Numbered from the stretch's first letter, positions 34,832 through 45,944 are shown. The stretch is 64,000 bases of DNA from Cantharellus purpuraceus (GCA_025174535.1 JALBUN010000011.1:620001-684000), one strand, 5' to 3'. A program made the numbers and translations. Notes: generated by a model from the sequence alone, not told the origin.

Positions 34832-35440
34832 TGCTACATCCTGTAACACCAAGTCCATCTCCACCTCTGTCATCTTCACCTCCATTATCTACACCTCCAT
34901 CATCTCCATGACTGTCAACCCTGAACTCCATTATTGTTCTCTTTATAAGTAGTTTCTTCTTATGGGTTACAACAAACCACCATCTATTATATTGCTTAGT
35001 ATTAGTTCAGACTTGGGTCCAAACTCCAAACTCCTTTCCATGTTGTACTCCATATCCATCTTATTGTTCTATCACTTTTAGTTTTACCATTCAATTCTTC
35101 ACATACTTATATGGACTACTCTGTGTATGTTACAGTAGTTCGTATATCAACTAAGATTCACCCCATCAACTTCTTGGTTGCTAGCTTCTTGACAAGTTCC
35201 TTCTTGACAAGTCAAAACTCTGGATCCTTGATCCAACTCTGTACCTCTGAACTTCAAAATATTAGACCAACGATCCAAGGGGTGCAACACACAAGTTGAA
35301 GCCAAGTCCACTCGATCCAACTCAATAGTTATTGCCTACTCTGTCTCTGGTTGAACTGGAACAGTAAAGTCCCTTCCCCTTTTTCACTAGCATCCAAACT
35401 CCAGTTACTCCTTTCAAATGCAGTTTCCCAGACCTTAACA
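34832..35440 (-). mobile_element. LTR (family 4), right arm of a tail-to-tail pair
   Basis: It is the inverted copy of 34182-34785: TGCTACATCCTGTAACACC at the inner end and CCTTAACA at the outer end, 609 bp. Its outer end abuts the peptidase relic at 35441. No 5-bp duplication is visible at any of the four ends. Confidence 0.82.
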
Positions 35441-36240
35441 ATGGAATATTTCTGTTTAATGCTGGTAGGGTCTTCCACATATCACTGTGCCATATTCATT
35501 TCCCTCACATCATGCCTGTCAATGTACCGGCCATACCTCTGAATGATTGTGAGTATCTTCTACCTACCCATTGCCATCTGCAGCATGTTATGAAACTTCA
35601 GATGGAACTGCCACACACACCAACTGCTACAAGTGTCTCATCTGTGAAAGGCCTTGATCCTTCCTGATGCTATTATACTCAAGTTGAATAGACCTTTTGT
35701 TGTCCACCCTGAAAACATGGTACATGGAATATTAACCAGGGGCTAGCACTCTAAAGAATCCAAATTTTTATGATGAGACATTCTCAAGTGGGGAATTTCT
35801 TTCTGTGATTCCAGCACAACATATGGCATTCATCTTTGTGATGGGAAGCTCATCAAGCATGTTCCACCATCATATGATTCATAGTATGACAGTCTCTTGA
35901 AATCACAGGGCAATGAGTTTCCATTCTCCATTCTAGGAGCAGTACATATTGTGCTGGCTCTACCTGGCTCAATTAACTAGATGAATATAGGCCTTCTTTC
36001 TGGACCAAAATGTCTACTTCAATGCAGATCCCAGTGTGCCAAACGTGGCTTTTGAGAGTCAGCCTCCTGACTGATGCCAGACCCAAGGCCTCAGCCCATG
36101 ATCATCCTAGGCAAGCTGTATCATCAGGGGGAGCCTTCATCTGAACTCCCTGCCAACTTGTAATATACTGTCCATGTCTTTTTTTTGCCCCATCCACATG
36201 CTTATCTCAATATCAGTGCCTTTAGTAGTTACCATTCTTT
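35441..36240 (+). pseudogene. Internally deleted relic of an A1 peptidase gene
   Basis: In order it matches, in inverted orientation to copy 1, the 5'-UTR intron, exon 1 (AACTTCAGATGGAACTGCC near 35590), part of exon 2 to about 35870, and then directly the end of exon 12 (TCTTGAAATCACAGGGCAATG) and exon 13. Exons 3-11, with both catalytic sites, are gone. Most CG positions of copy 1 are TG or CA here; I see almost no CG between 35530 and 36802. The 3' flank matches 19720-19807, so copy 1 is the closest relative. Confidence 0.8.
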
Positions 36241-36560
36241 TTGAGGTGTATAGCTGCCTAACAGGTGAGACACTATATAAGAGGATCACAATTTTCTCCT
36301 CCCTCAGTTGTGTTTAGCACACAAATCTGTACAGACTTCAACAATTCCCATCACAATTTAATATATACCTGTGTATTAGGTTTGAATGTGATTTTCATGA
36401 ACACTTTGGCTATGCCTCCTTTGACCTCTTTCAAACTGGTGAGCCTGATGTTTCAAGCAACTGTGGACCCAGAGTTCAATCTTGTTACTGGCCTGGTACC
36501 AGTAGATGGTACACTACTACTGGTCACAAATAATACTCTAGGGGACCACTAGAGACATTT
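36241..36560 (+). pseudogene. Relic of the F-box-like gene (5' region and early coding part)
   Basis: 36290-36320 matches the 5' flank of the intact F-box gene (CTCCCTCAGTTGTGTTTA). 36400-36520 encodes LAMPPLTSFKLVSLMFQATV and DPEFNLVTGL, matching LATLPSLSAFELENSLFQTT and DPEFSLISGL of the gene at 31552-33118. It follows the peptidase relic directly, on the same strand and equally CpG-stripped. Confidence 0.7.
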
Positions 36561-37019
36561 TTGAAGTGGAATCTGTGCCTCATATTTATTACATGTCAGT
36601 TTGCTAATACTTGTTTTAACCATAAGAACTTGGAGCACACAAAGGATGGATAATTTTCAACTCAAATCAGATAAGAGACATTTTGTTGAATAAAGGGATG
36701 TATAAGTGGATGACTGAGGTTATCTTATGATAGTTTCAATTGTGAGTCATTTGTGGCCCCATTGCATCAACATTCACACCTCCAGACCATATGTAATAGT
36801 TCCGGTCATTGGCACGGTCACTCCTTGCAGAGTGCGGATCCCTGGGGGATGCCCTTCAGCTGAATAGGGTCTTGTGATAAGAAGACACCAATATGGGGAG
36901 TTTAGATCATTAACAAGAACTATTAGCTGGTCAAAGCATCATTGGTTCTGAATGCACTTTGCCGTGTGCACCTGCACCAACCATTCTCAAGAACTTCCTG
37001 CCTAACTCTGTTGAGGATG
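36561..37019. other. No supported gene; composition boundary
   Basis: CpG dinucleotides are absent to about 36802 and then reappear, marking the edge between decayed repeat DNA and the 3' flank of peptidase copy 2. No coding feature is recognised. Confidence 0.45.
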
Positions 37020-39327
37020 TCAACCACTAAAAAGGCTCCCAAGAAGGGTTAATAATGTACAAAGAACAGTTGCCGTAACATCCGCTTCGCTACGCGAGCT
37101 TGGATATCGTCCAGTGCGAGTGCTAAAACTGCTGGTGACGTGGATGTATGGGCTGACGGGAAATATGGACATTGACAGGAGGTCATTGATGGTATCGGCA
37201 CGCGCTTGGAACAGATCACGTACCTCCGTGTATAGTATAATAGGTTCTGTCTTTAGTTTCACTTCTGGAAGTCGATGCTCGAAGGCCACCTTTGGTGCGC
37301 TGGGATCCGCATCAAAGTAGACATATTGCTCCTCAAAAAAGGCCTATGGTCGCATTCTTGAACAAGCGTGGTGAAGGAAGTACAGTGCATACGTACCGCT
37401 CCAAGAATGAAAAAAGGGAAATCATCGCCTTGTGATTTCAGTAGGCCATCAAACCATGCATCATCAGAGACCCAGGGACCTTTCACAGCGTTCCCATAAA
37501 GCGACTCCCGAGGCCAGAGCATCCACTCGCCACCCAAATTAATCCAGATACGTTGTACCTCCATGCCAGCCGGCCGCCTACTAGGTATCATATACCCATT
37601 ACGATCGGGTCTGCCTTGCAACCTTGTATAAACGAATACCAAAACTTCGTCGGAGAAGAAACAATATGTGGTCCCTAGGAAGACGGAAGACGCATATTAC
37701 TACGATGAATAGCAATGAGCTGTCACGGAGACACACCAGAGTCTATGAGGGCTTGGATTGGGGAGGAGAACGTCATGTCCTCGAATTGGTCATGCGTAGG
37801 AGACACTCCCCAGCCAATTGCGTGACAAGGGATGATCCACTTACTCGCTCCTGGGATGAGCGGAATCCAGTGCCTGGGCTTAGGGATCTCCTCCGGGATG
37901 CAACCTAGGGACAAAAAGCTTCGCCTGCGCGCCAATAATTATCGTTGAAGATAGACTCGAGTGGCGCTTTTCTCACCCTTGCCTGTGTAAACACATGCAG
38001 AATATGAAGTTCTGGGGATATGGTCAGTTACATGGGAACTGAGATGGCTGAGGGCCAACCGTTATCAATCCTCGTGCATGCAGAAGGGTGAGGAAATGCT
38101 AGAGCGATGAGTATGTTCGGCTCATGAGCAGCGACGGGAAAAAACGTACATCAGGCTCGGTAGGGGACGATGTCTCTCTATTTGTACTAGAAAACGACAT
38201 TCATGATGGATGAAGCCGTGGAGTAAGCTACACATACGGGAAAATGCTTAAGCCAAGAACTCCGTCGAGACGGCTTAGGGAAAGAAATGCCTCGACTTGT
38301 TGGGCAACACCGAAATTCACGCATAGGTCCAGCCGAGCACCATCGCGGGTTGGAAATTGCCAGGTGTCGTTGCAGATAGTACCCACTTGAACGAGACGTT
38401 TCGTGAATAGTTTCACTAATCCAGGAAGATACGACGCACTTGCGACCAATTGCCTGTGTTGTTCAATTTGAAATATCTGCTCTCCATGACGTCTGGCTGT
38501 GGGTCCTGGATAGTAGCAAGTATGTAGAGATTTTCTGAGCGCGGACGTTTCTACGTCAATTTCTTCACCAAAAACCCAGCTGAAGGAGTCGCATCGAGTC
38601 AAGCGAATAGTCTGAGGAGTGTCCAAAAAGTGACACATACCATGTGGATGATCCTGATAAAATACGGAGTCAGTTTACTGGTCAAATAACAACGAGGTAT
38701 TACCAGTGTCGAGCTGAATTTTAAAAGGCTTTTTATCCCGATCCGAGTTTCCAGAAATATTCTACATCAGGGTGGCACTCTGAGATTATGTTGAGACAAT
38801 GCTGTGAGATAACCCACAATCAAGACCGAATATTGAGATACTGGGTTGTTCAGATTGAGAAGTATCCAAGGACAAGAATCACTAACCAATGCCAAATTTA
38901 GATGCCTCTAATTCGAGATCTTCCCATGGAGGCGATGGATCGTAATGTGGTTTGCGGACAGGATGTGGTATTTGGGGGATATTGAATGTACGGAGCCCGT
39001 ATGTGATGTGTAGGTCAGATACGTGCATTCTTGATAGTGGCGCACGCTCGATGAGCTTCCCATCACGAAGGTAAATGCCAAAGCTCGAGGTGGATCCAGT
39101 GAGAGAAAATCCCCATTTGAGAACATCCCGCTGGTACTGTCCGAGCCAAAATGACTACTTGGTAGATATTGTTCCCTTGTTGCGATTCAACGTACCATGT
39201 GGTGAGGGTGGAGAATCTCAGGCCTTTGCAACTCGAGGATAATAGCATCATGGGCGGCTATGGCTTGATCTGCAGATGATTGTTTCTGAGTAGAGGCACT
39301 TGTAACTGGTGTGTGCGGTTGCTCCAT
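37020..39327 (-). CDS. A1-type aspartic peptidase-like protein, copy 2, 13 exons, 554 aa
   Basis: The exon plan is the same as copy 1: exon 1 at 39327-39196 and exon 2 at 39136-38887, then lengths 23, 58, 13, 140, 148, 37, 39, 35 and 188, exon 12 at 37674-37397 and exon 13 at 37343-37020. The sum is 1665 nt, in frame throughout. Splicing restores QLDTGSSTCWVFG (Asp153), LDGVLGLS and LIDSGTTYCFF (Asp353). Cys replaces the usual Leu/Asn in the first motif. There is no signal peptide (start MEQPHTPVTSAS). Unlike copy 1, the protein has about 50 extra C-terminal residues ending in a hydrophobic run (ATVLCTLLTLLGSLFSG), possibly a membrane or lipid-anchor-like tail. The frame is intact, so it is probably functional. 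Confidence 0.76.
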
Positions 39328-39504
39328 CTGAAACTCTACTGACATGCAAATTTGCCATTGAATGGAAATAGGCACTCACTGACATTCCACACTACGTTGG
39401 CATGCAGGTGGGCAAAGCAAACGAACGTGGCAATCCTTTTCCTGGAAGAGATAACTAGCACCGAACAATTAGTGACAAGTATTCACAATCCCCGAAGCTG
39501 ATAT

Positions 39505-39699
39505 TCAGACTGTAGACCGACCGCGCCGTCGGCGTCTGCCGCCAGCCTCGGCATTGCCCGTTTGACTCTGGGGTGACTGCGAAAGACTGTTAATAATCTG
39601 ATGCTGCACATCCTTATTATAGAGTGTGAGGGGCATGGCGGCCGCAATTGGCGTGCACCTGGGGCGTGCCGCGATCGTATCTGTCACCTCCCCCAACAA
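39505..39699 (-). other. Segment shared with 52470-52560, upstream of peptidase copies
   Basis: The stretch GTCAAACGGGCAATGCCGA (minus strand) and its surroundings recur as GTCAAACGGGCAACGCCGA at about 52510. One minus-strand frame is open for 64 codons and ends in an Arg-rich GGRRRRRGRSTV tail; another frame reads VKRAMPRLAADADGAV. It may be a small gene or a conserved 5' region. I cannot decide. Confidence 0.3.
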
Positions 39700-40466
39700 C
39701 TCGATGACCTTCTATGTATTCCTGCTTACTCAGCTTGACATCCTTCATCCCCAGTCAAAATCGACACGTATCAGGGAGGACGAAAACGGATATCGTCGGA
39801 CGTGCGAAACACGTCCGATGACGTACGACAGCGTTCGACATTTTGGACTATATGCGTTATTGAAACGGACACAGTACAACGGTATCGGATTTTGAGGAAC
39901 GTATCGCATAGGACCATCGTTGTATATAGGACGTGCGCATAATAGAGGTGTTGGTTTCATTTGTACCTTAGAAAATGATACAATCGGACTACATTGTATG
40001 ACAGCGGACAGTGCAATACCAGCTCCCCTCCCCTCGCTTCCTCCGTCATCGACACCGCTCCTCACCCCTCGCCCCTCTCACGCTCGTCATTGCCCGCACT
40101 CCGGCCGTTCATCAGCCTGCATGCACGCTTTCAGATTAAACAGCTTGCGAACTTGTCCTCCGATATTCGTCTGAAGTGCAGGCGGTGCACCCATGATCCC
40201 TTCGCGCTTGTCATTGTAATGTTGAAATAATAACTCGCTAGTTTACAACTGATGAAAACAATAGATATTACCTTTTTCCTGACGGGATTCATGGTCTCGA
40301 AGGCTCTCCTGACAGCTCCACGCATTGATGATCATGACAGACGTCAATGCCAAATAGGTTACTACGCAAGACATTTTCAATTACAGAGAAATGAAATGAA
40401 AACATACTATGCAGCGTTACTTTTTGTAGGGATAAACTTAGTATCATCGGCACCTTTGCGTGTGGG
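39700..40466. other. No supported gene
   Basis: CpG-containing DNA with short open frames on both strands and no motif. A GTTCAAT-type or tRNA gene was not found. Low-complexity sequence begins near 40467. Confidence 0.4.
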
Positions 40467-40764
40467 TTACGTGCGTGGCTTCAGAGTTATAGTCAATTTT
40501 TGCGAACTAGCTGAGACCGATGCAACGTTCAAGGCCGGGGCCAAAGTAGGGGCAGAGTCAGAGGTCACAAGCGTGGCTGAAGCAGCAGTCGGGTCAGCGT
40601 TCAAATCAGAGTTTGAGGAAGCGTTTGAGGTCATGGTTGGAGCGTATGGGACAGTCATCGCTGTGGTAAGTGTTGTAGTCAAGTTGGTGTTTGAGTGAGT
40701 GATAGCCGTGATAGCCGTCGTTGAAGTAGCAGTCGAGTTGGCATTTGAAGTCATGGGCGTTGTT

Positions 40765-40865
40765 GAAGCACTGTGACGCTCATGTTTGAGTCAGCAATAG
40801 CAGTCATAGGCGTTGTTGAAGCACCTGTGACGCTCATGTTTGAGTCAGCAATAGCAGTCATAGTT
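40765..40865. repeat. Two tandem copies of a ~50-bp unit
   Basis: The block GACGCTCATGTTTGAGTCAG followed by CAATAGCAGTCATAG occurs twice, starting near 40781 and 40832. It belongs to the same low-complexity region as the minisatellite that follows. Confidence 0.65.
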
Positions 40866-40984
40866 GGCATTGAGCAGCACCTAGCAATGGATGGTTAGAG
40901 TTAGCAATTGCAGTCACAAGTGTCGTTGAAGAAGCAGGCGGCAGTGAATTGTTGGGGGTAGCAATCGCAGTCACAGTCATCATT

Positions 40985-41230
40985 GTCGCAGCAGCCGTCG
41001 ATGGAGCATGTGAGTCGGCAATCGCAGTCCCACTCATTGTCGTCGCAGCAGCCGTCGATGGAGTCTGTGAGTCAGCAATCGCAGTCCCACTCATTGTCGT
41101 CGCAGCAGCCGTCGATGGAGCATGTGAGTTAGCAGTAGTAGTTGTCATCACAGCAGCCATCGATGGAGCATGTGAGTTCGCAGTCCCACTCGCTGTCGTC
41201 GTAGCAGCCGTCGATGGCGTGTTTGAAGTC
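40985..41230. repeat. Coding-type minisatellite, five units
   Basis: The core GCCGTCGATGGAG (or close variants) starts at 40994, 41051, 41108, 41156 and 41207. The spacings are 57, 57, 48 and 51 bases, all multiples of three. On the minus strand each unit encodes about 16-19 Ser/Thr/Ala/Pro-rich residues. Confidence 0.8.
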
Positions 41231-42181
41231 GTAGGCATGGGTCGAACACTCTGTGCACTGCTGATTTCAATGCAGGAATGCGATACATACTTACACACAG
41301 CAGCATGCACATGTCAACCACAGCACTCACAGTGGGTTCACAATCTGTCAAATAGTCAGGTGTCATACAATGGTACCTCTCAATGACTTACTTTCGTTTG
41401 AGGGATGTGAGAATTGATACTGGGAACAGGGAGTGGCAGAGAATTGATGCTACCCCCTGATACACGCGTAGAGTTGGTGAGAGAGCATGACTTGAGGTTT
41501 GCGCCTGCTATGTCATCGTCAACGGGAGGCACTATGTCAGCTATCCTGGCGCTTGCAGTATGTTTAATCTTGGGCTTTTTCTGCGGTGCTTTAGAGGCAC
41601 AATCTTTAGTGCGTTTCTTGGATTTCAAAGTATCTTCAGGCGTTAGGTCCATGTTCTCGTCATCAGAGTTTCCGAGCGGCTCCACCTTCACGCCAGCGAC
41701 GAGTTCGGTACGCGTCCGATACCAGGCTGGACGGCAAGAAGGTCGACTTTCCAGTCACCCTCGCACAGGGTGATCACGATACATTTCTTGACGATAGTAC
41801 TGAACGGCACTTATGTGAGCTTGAGACCACATTGTAGGAGCCTTGGAGGCCCAAACCTGCCGAGTAGTGGCACGGATTGTTGCACCCTGTATCCATCGAC
41901 ACCGTTCCTATCTGCATCCGTGATGTAGGCAAGGCACCACTATGGTTGGGGAACTCTTCGGTATGTAGACTGGCATTCCCATTATCACTCTTGAAAGCCT
42001 CCCATTCCTGACGCATCCAGAATGGTACTTTGGGGTAGTTATCTTGAGAGGGAGGATGACTTGTGGCACTGATGAAGAGCCCTGGGACAACACTGATCTG
42101 CGTTCCCACTGCTGACATCACAGTGGATCCTATGGTGGGTATTTTTTCAAGCAGCAGGAAGTATAGCTCATGTTGTCGCAA

Positions 42182-42767
42182 TTAATATAATCACTGGCTC
42201 ACCATACCGCTGTGAGCCCTGACTCAAGCTCACTCCTTTTTGCAAGTGATCGCATATATGCACAATTATAGTATTTTACCAACATTTCATGTGGGGCCAA
42301 TTCAATTGTATGACCAATTTGTTGGTGATCAGGGGAAATTTGCTGTGCATATATGCATGTAAATACAGGAAGATAATATGGAGAGAGCTCACAGTGGCCT
42401 TTGGTTCCATTGTGCAATGGGATCTGTGATCTGAAAAATTGTTTTGATCACCAGAAGAGATTGTGTAATGTATGGCCTGCTCATTCTCTTGAGACAAATG
42501 GTGTGAGAATGTTGAGAATGTTATTGATAGGTGCATGTGACTGAGATGAGAAATCTCTATTGGGAGAAGTCTCTGTAGCCATGGAGGTCATGTATAGTTT
42601 GAGGTGGGGGAGGAAGCAATGGAGTATCTTTCATGATATTGAGCCATCTTAATGATGGTAGTAGAGGTCAAACAGGCACATCAGGTCAAGGAGATATGCT
42701 CTGTCACAAGATACAATGCTACTAATTACCAAAGCTTTAGCTTTGGTTTTATATATGAGGCCATTTT
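42182..42767. other. CpG-free DNA without a recognised gene
   Basis: I see no CG dinucleotide from 42253 onward. Minus-strand frames of 72 and 86 codons carry no clear motif. This is probably old, heavily mutated repeat sequence. Confidence 0.4.
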
Positions 42768-42940
42768 TTTTGGCAGTTTGCAAAATATGAATAGCTCCTG
42801 AGATTGTGTGCCTCTATGAGCACATTTATCAGCAGTTTGCAAAATGTGGATAGCTCCCAAGGTTGCATGCATCTATGAGCCCTTTTTTTGGCAGTTTGCA
42901 AAATATGAATAGCTCCCAAGATTGCATGCCTCAATGATCA
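42768..42940. repeat. Three tandem copies of a ~58-bp unit
   Basis: The unit GGCAGTTTGCAAAATATGAA plus TAGCTCCCAAGATTGCATGC occurs three times with small changes, starting near 42772, 42832 and 42891. It lies at the right-hand edge of the CpG-free DNA next to the Tc1-like element. Confidence 0.8.
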
Positions 42941-43464
42941 ATGGAGGTACAGTGGCTCAAAAAACTGTTCCAATGTTTTAGCAATTTTGGTTATATGCTT
43001 GATATCATTGGCAATAAATTATGTGATATTCTGAAAATATTCACATGGGAACTAGAAAATAATGACTACAAATAAGCCATGTATTTTGTAATTTGACTGA
43101 GATTCAATGACACAATCCACCTTTTAAAATGGTCATTCATTGGGACAGTTTTTTGACCCTATCATTTTATCACAAATCTAATGTTTTGTATGGCCTCCTT
43201 TTGCTTTATGACTGCTTTAATCCTGCTAGGCATGCTCTCAATCAACTTCTGACACTCCTCTTCCTTGATCCTACCCCATACAACCTCCACTCTCTCCTAT
43301 AACTTCCATACACCTTGAGGAGAGTCAGAATGCTTATTAAGCTGCCTTTTGAGATGCTCCCAGAGATGTTTCATTAGGTTAAGGTCAGGAGAGTGGGCAG
43401 GCCAATCAAGAACCTGGAATCCATGATCATTGAACCAATTTTGGATCAGTTTGGATGTGTGTTT

Positions 43465-44205
43465 TGTTATGGAATAATGGGAATTCACCTTGCTGGGGGG
43501 GAGTAGAATTCAAATAGTGATTGAGGGAGTGATGGGAAATGGATGTATGCATAGTCAAATTGAATATATGCTTCAGCAGTATCTTTGTACAAAGTCTGAT
43601 GAGATTCAGTGGGGTCCTCATCTAGATATTGACAATTTGAGTAGGGATCAGGAGCAGATAACTTGAATTTGAGTGTATGCTCAATATAAAATCAGCCAGT
43701 GGTCATATGGCTTTGTAAATTGGGATTTGGATAAAGTATGCAATATTCTAGTATGTAGATATACGCATTCATTCTGGAGTTATTCCAGATACGAATAGTT
43801 TCAGACACAGATAGAATGAGTGAGAGATAATTACTCTACATTGTTCAAGTGCAATACAAGCATAATTTATACATAGTTATGAGTCTCATGAGTGAATAGG
43901 ATTGTTATGGGGAGTGACAGAAGAAATGATGTGATGATGATGTGTTGGTAGTGTCCATGAGCAAAAGAATGATGAAATGGAATTGAAAAAATGTCCAGAC
44001 AGTTCTGGAACTCACAGGGGCTTCTCCTATTCTCTATATCATCTCCTTAATTATTTCCTTTTGCCCCCTTTACCCTCAAATACTCCTGACCCTTCTTTGT
44101 GCTCCTGTGCTCCTATCCTTTCTATCCCTCTTTCCACATAACTCCAAGTTTATTCCCTCCTGAAGTGAGTCCAGATTGCAATAGTGGACTTACTTCCACA
44201 TAACA
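43465..44205 (+). mobile_element. Solo LTR (family 3), 741 bp, TSD TGTTT
   Basis: It starts TGTTATGGAATAATGG and ends CCACATAACA, with TGTTT at 43460-43464 and 44206-44210. It splits the transposase between DNDPKH and HTSKL. It is more decayed than 29233-29997 and almost CpG-free in its first 300 bp. Confidence 0.88.
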
Positions 44206-44529
44206 TGTTTGGGGTCATTGTCTTGCTAAAAGATGGTCTTCTCCAAAGGAATTTCCAAATTTTCCATATTTTGATGTAGATGCTCATGCAGAATTTCCAC
44301 ATACTGCTGCTTTGCATCCATCCATCCTTCAACTTATGTAAGCATTCCTATTCTATTCCAGCCCATGCAGCCCCATACTATCATGTTTCCTCCTCTATAC
44401 TTCACTGTAGGAAGTATTGTCCTATTAAGCTTGGTCTCATCTGACCATTAACTCCCTTCCAGCCTTCAATGTTCCAGTTCTGGTAATATGGGGCAAAATC
44501 CAATCTCACCCACCTGTTGCTGGCCTTGA

Positions 44530-45944
44530 TGTTTTGGAACTCGCAAAATTATGGTGTTAGGGCAAACTCTAAATCACCACAATTCCATGAATGAACAGCT
44601 GAGAAGAATATCAAATCCTACTGCAGCACAACTCCAGAAATGATTTAACATTTGTACTTTGGTTACAATCCATTGTAATGGTCAATGCAGACGATACACA
44701 GGAAGGTAATACGTTTCTTAGCAGGGAATGAATAAGACTTCCAGAGTCTAGAGTTCACAGATGCTTAGGGGTCCAGATATTCCAAAAAGAGGGGAATGCA
44801 CTTAGAGGCTAGAGGAAGTAGGTGGATGAATCTGACCATCCAACCAGTGACACTCTGAAGCGGGTAACAGCAATGTGTGAAGTAGTCTAGCAACTGCTTC
44901 ACACGAGTTCAAGATTCTAATGCTCTGCAAAGGCAGTACACACTAGTAACTTAAACAAGAGCACTAATGGCAGGACTATTGACAGACAATCTCACCCTGT
45001 AGATTCGTAGTCACGCGAGGTAGATACTACACTCACGCCCAAAGCAGGACAATCACTACTTCAAGTGCAATCAAATACAGTTACACAACTGTAAGCAACC
45101 CTTGAACTGGACAATCAACAGTTACTGAGATATAGAGGATGACACTGTATGTCACTCTAGTCACACTGATGTGCAAATGATGGGGTAGAAATGGTTATTT
45201 ATTCAGAGGCAGAATGGGCTCCTTTTATATTGTATTTACAGGAGCTGACTAATACTACTGGAAACTTCTACCTATTAATAGATGGAAACTACTGGAAGCT
45301 AGTGGAATATGTGAGAAGGGGGTGGAAGATTCCTAGCCAATGAGCTGCTTGGATTTGCTCTGACTCATGGCATGAGTCATGGATGGAGTCATAGTGTGAC
45401 TCAGAGCAGGAGTCATAGTATGAGTAATCACAGGAGTCATAGCATGAGTCATGGCAGGAGTCATTGCATGAGTCACCATTACTCAAATAACTCGGTCAAT
45501 ACTTCGTTTCCCAGGCTGATTAGCACAGCTATGGGTAGGCATGGCTTCTATTGAACTCTCCACTGAAAATGGAGTCAGGAGGTGCAGTGGTTGCGAAGAT
45601 ATTGAGGATTTACTGGCAGTGGTGACCAGATTGAGTCGGAGATTGAAATGAGTCATGTGATCGACAATGAGTCAGTTGTCCGGGTGACTCCGGCTGACTT
45701 TGAGGCTGCTGACATCTGCGAAGGTTTGTGGGTCCATGTGGGTCCCAAAACTTTGCCCAGCAGAACAATAAGTTTGTAGACTCATTTCTGCATGGAAAAT
45801 TCCTGAAAAAATATGAAAAAATAGAGAATATTTGAATCAAGAGAAAGCAGAACATATATGCTGATATTTTAAGGCCATGAAGTGAAATTGTACAGTTTTG
45901 GGACTTTTAACAAGATCTTTTAAGGGAAAACCAGTTCCCATATA
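44530..45944 (-). mobile_element. Solo LTR (family 2, U3 type 1 with Gcn4-like sites), 1415 bp, TSD CTTGA
   Basis: On the plus strand it starts TGTTTTGGAACTC and ends CCCATATA (TATA instead of TACA). CTTGA lies at 44525-44529 and 45945-45949. It is nested in the Tc1-like element. It is close to 60125-61531 along its whole length. From its TATA box the sense strand is minus. Confidence 0.88.
45361..45674 (-). promoter_or_regulatory. Cluster of seven TGA[C/G]TCA sites in the LTR
   Basis: Perfect 7-mers start at 45361, 45373, about 45397, about 45444, about 45468, 45649 and 45668, with several near matches (GGAGTCAT) between them. TGACTCA is the binding site of Gcn4/CPC1/AP-1-type bZIP factors. 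In sense orientation the cluster precedes the LTR's TATA box (minus strand, CTTTTATATTG near 45220). Confidence 0.65.

Larger units (their letters stand above)
40467..42181 (-). pseudogene. Unrecognised repeat-bearing gene or pseudogene
   Basis: On the minus strand, exon-like pieces follow one another: 42181-41774 (VPFWMRQEWEAFKSDNGNAS), then a CEGDWKVDLLAV segment near 41750. Next comes 41691-41380, acidic and Lys-rich (NSDDENMDLTPEDTL, then SKKRTKDCASKAPQKKPKIK), a nuclear-signal-like basic patch. Below 41310 it becomes Ser/Thr/Ala-rich repeats of the type SGTAIADSHAPSTAA. A one-base frame change is needed between VPNSSLA and AGVKVEP near 41700, so it may be broken. I do not recognise the family. 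The repeat part is also open on the plus strand, as expected for this composition. Confidence 0.4.

Noticed and set aside
40960..41230. Possible CRISPR-like array of regularly spaced repeats
   Set aside because: Units are contiguous and differ gradually, with no unique spacers; this is a eukaryotic minisatellite.
40949..41386. Plus-strand frame with hydrophobic VAAAVDGACE-type repeats
   Set aside because: It is the complement of the Ser/Thr-rich minus-strand repeats; both strands are open because of the repeat composition, and the minus strand continues into further exon-like sequence.
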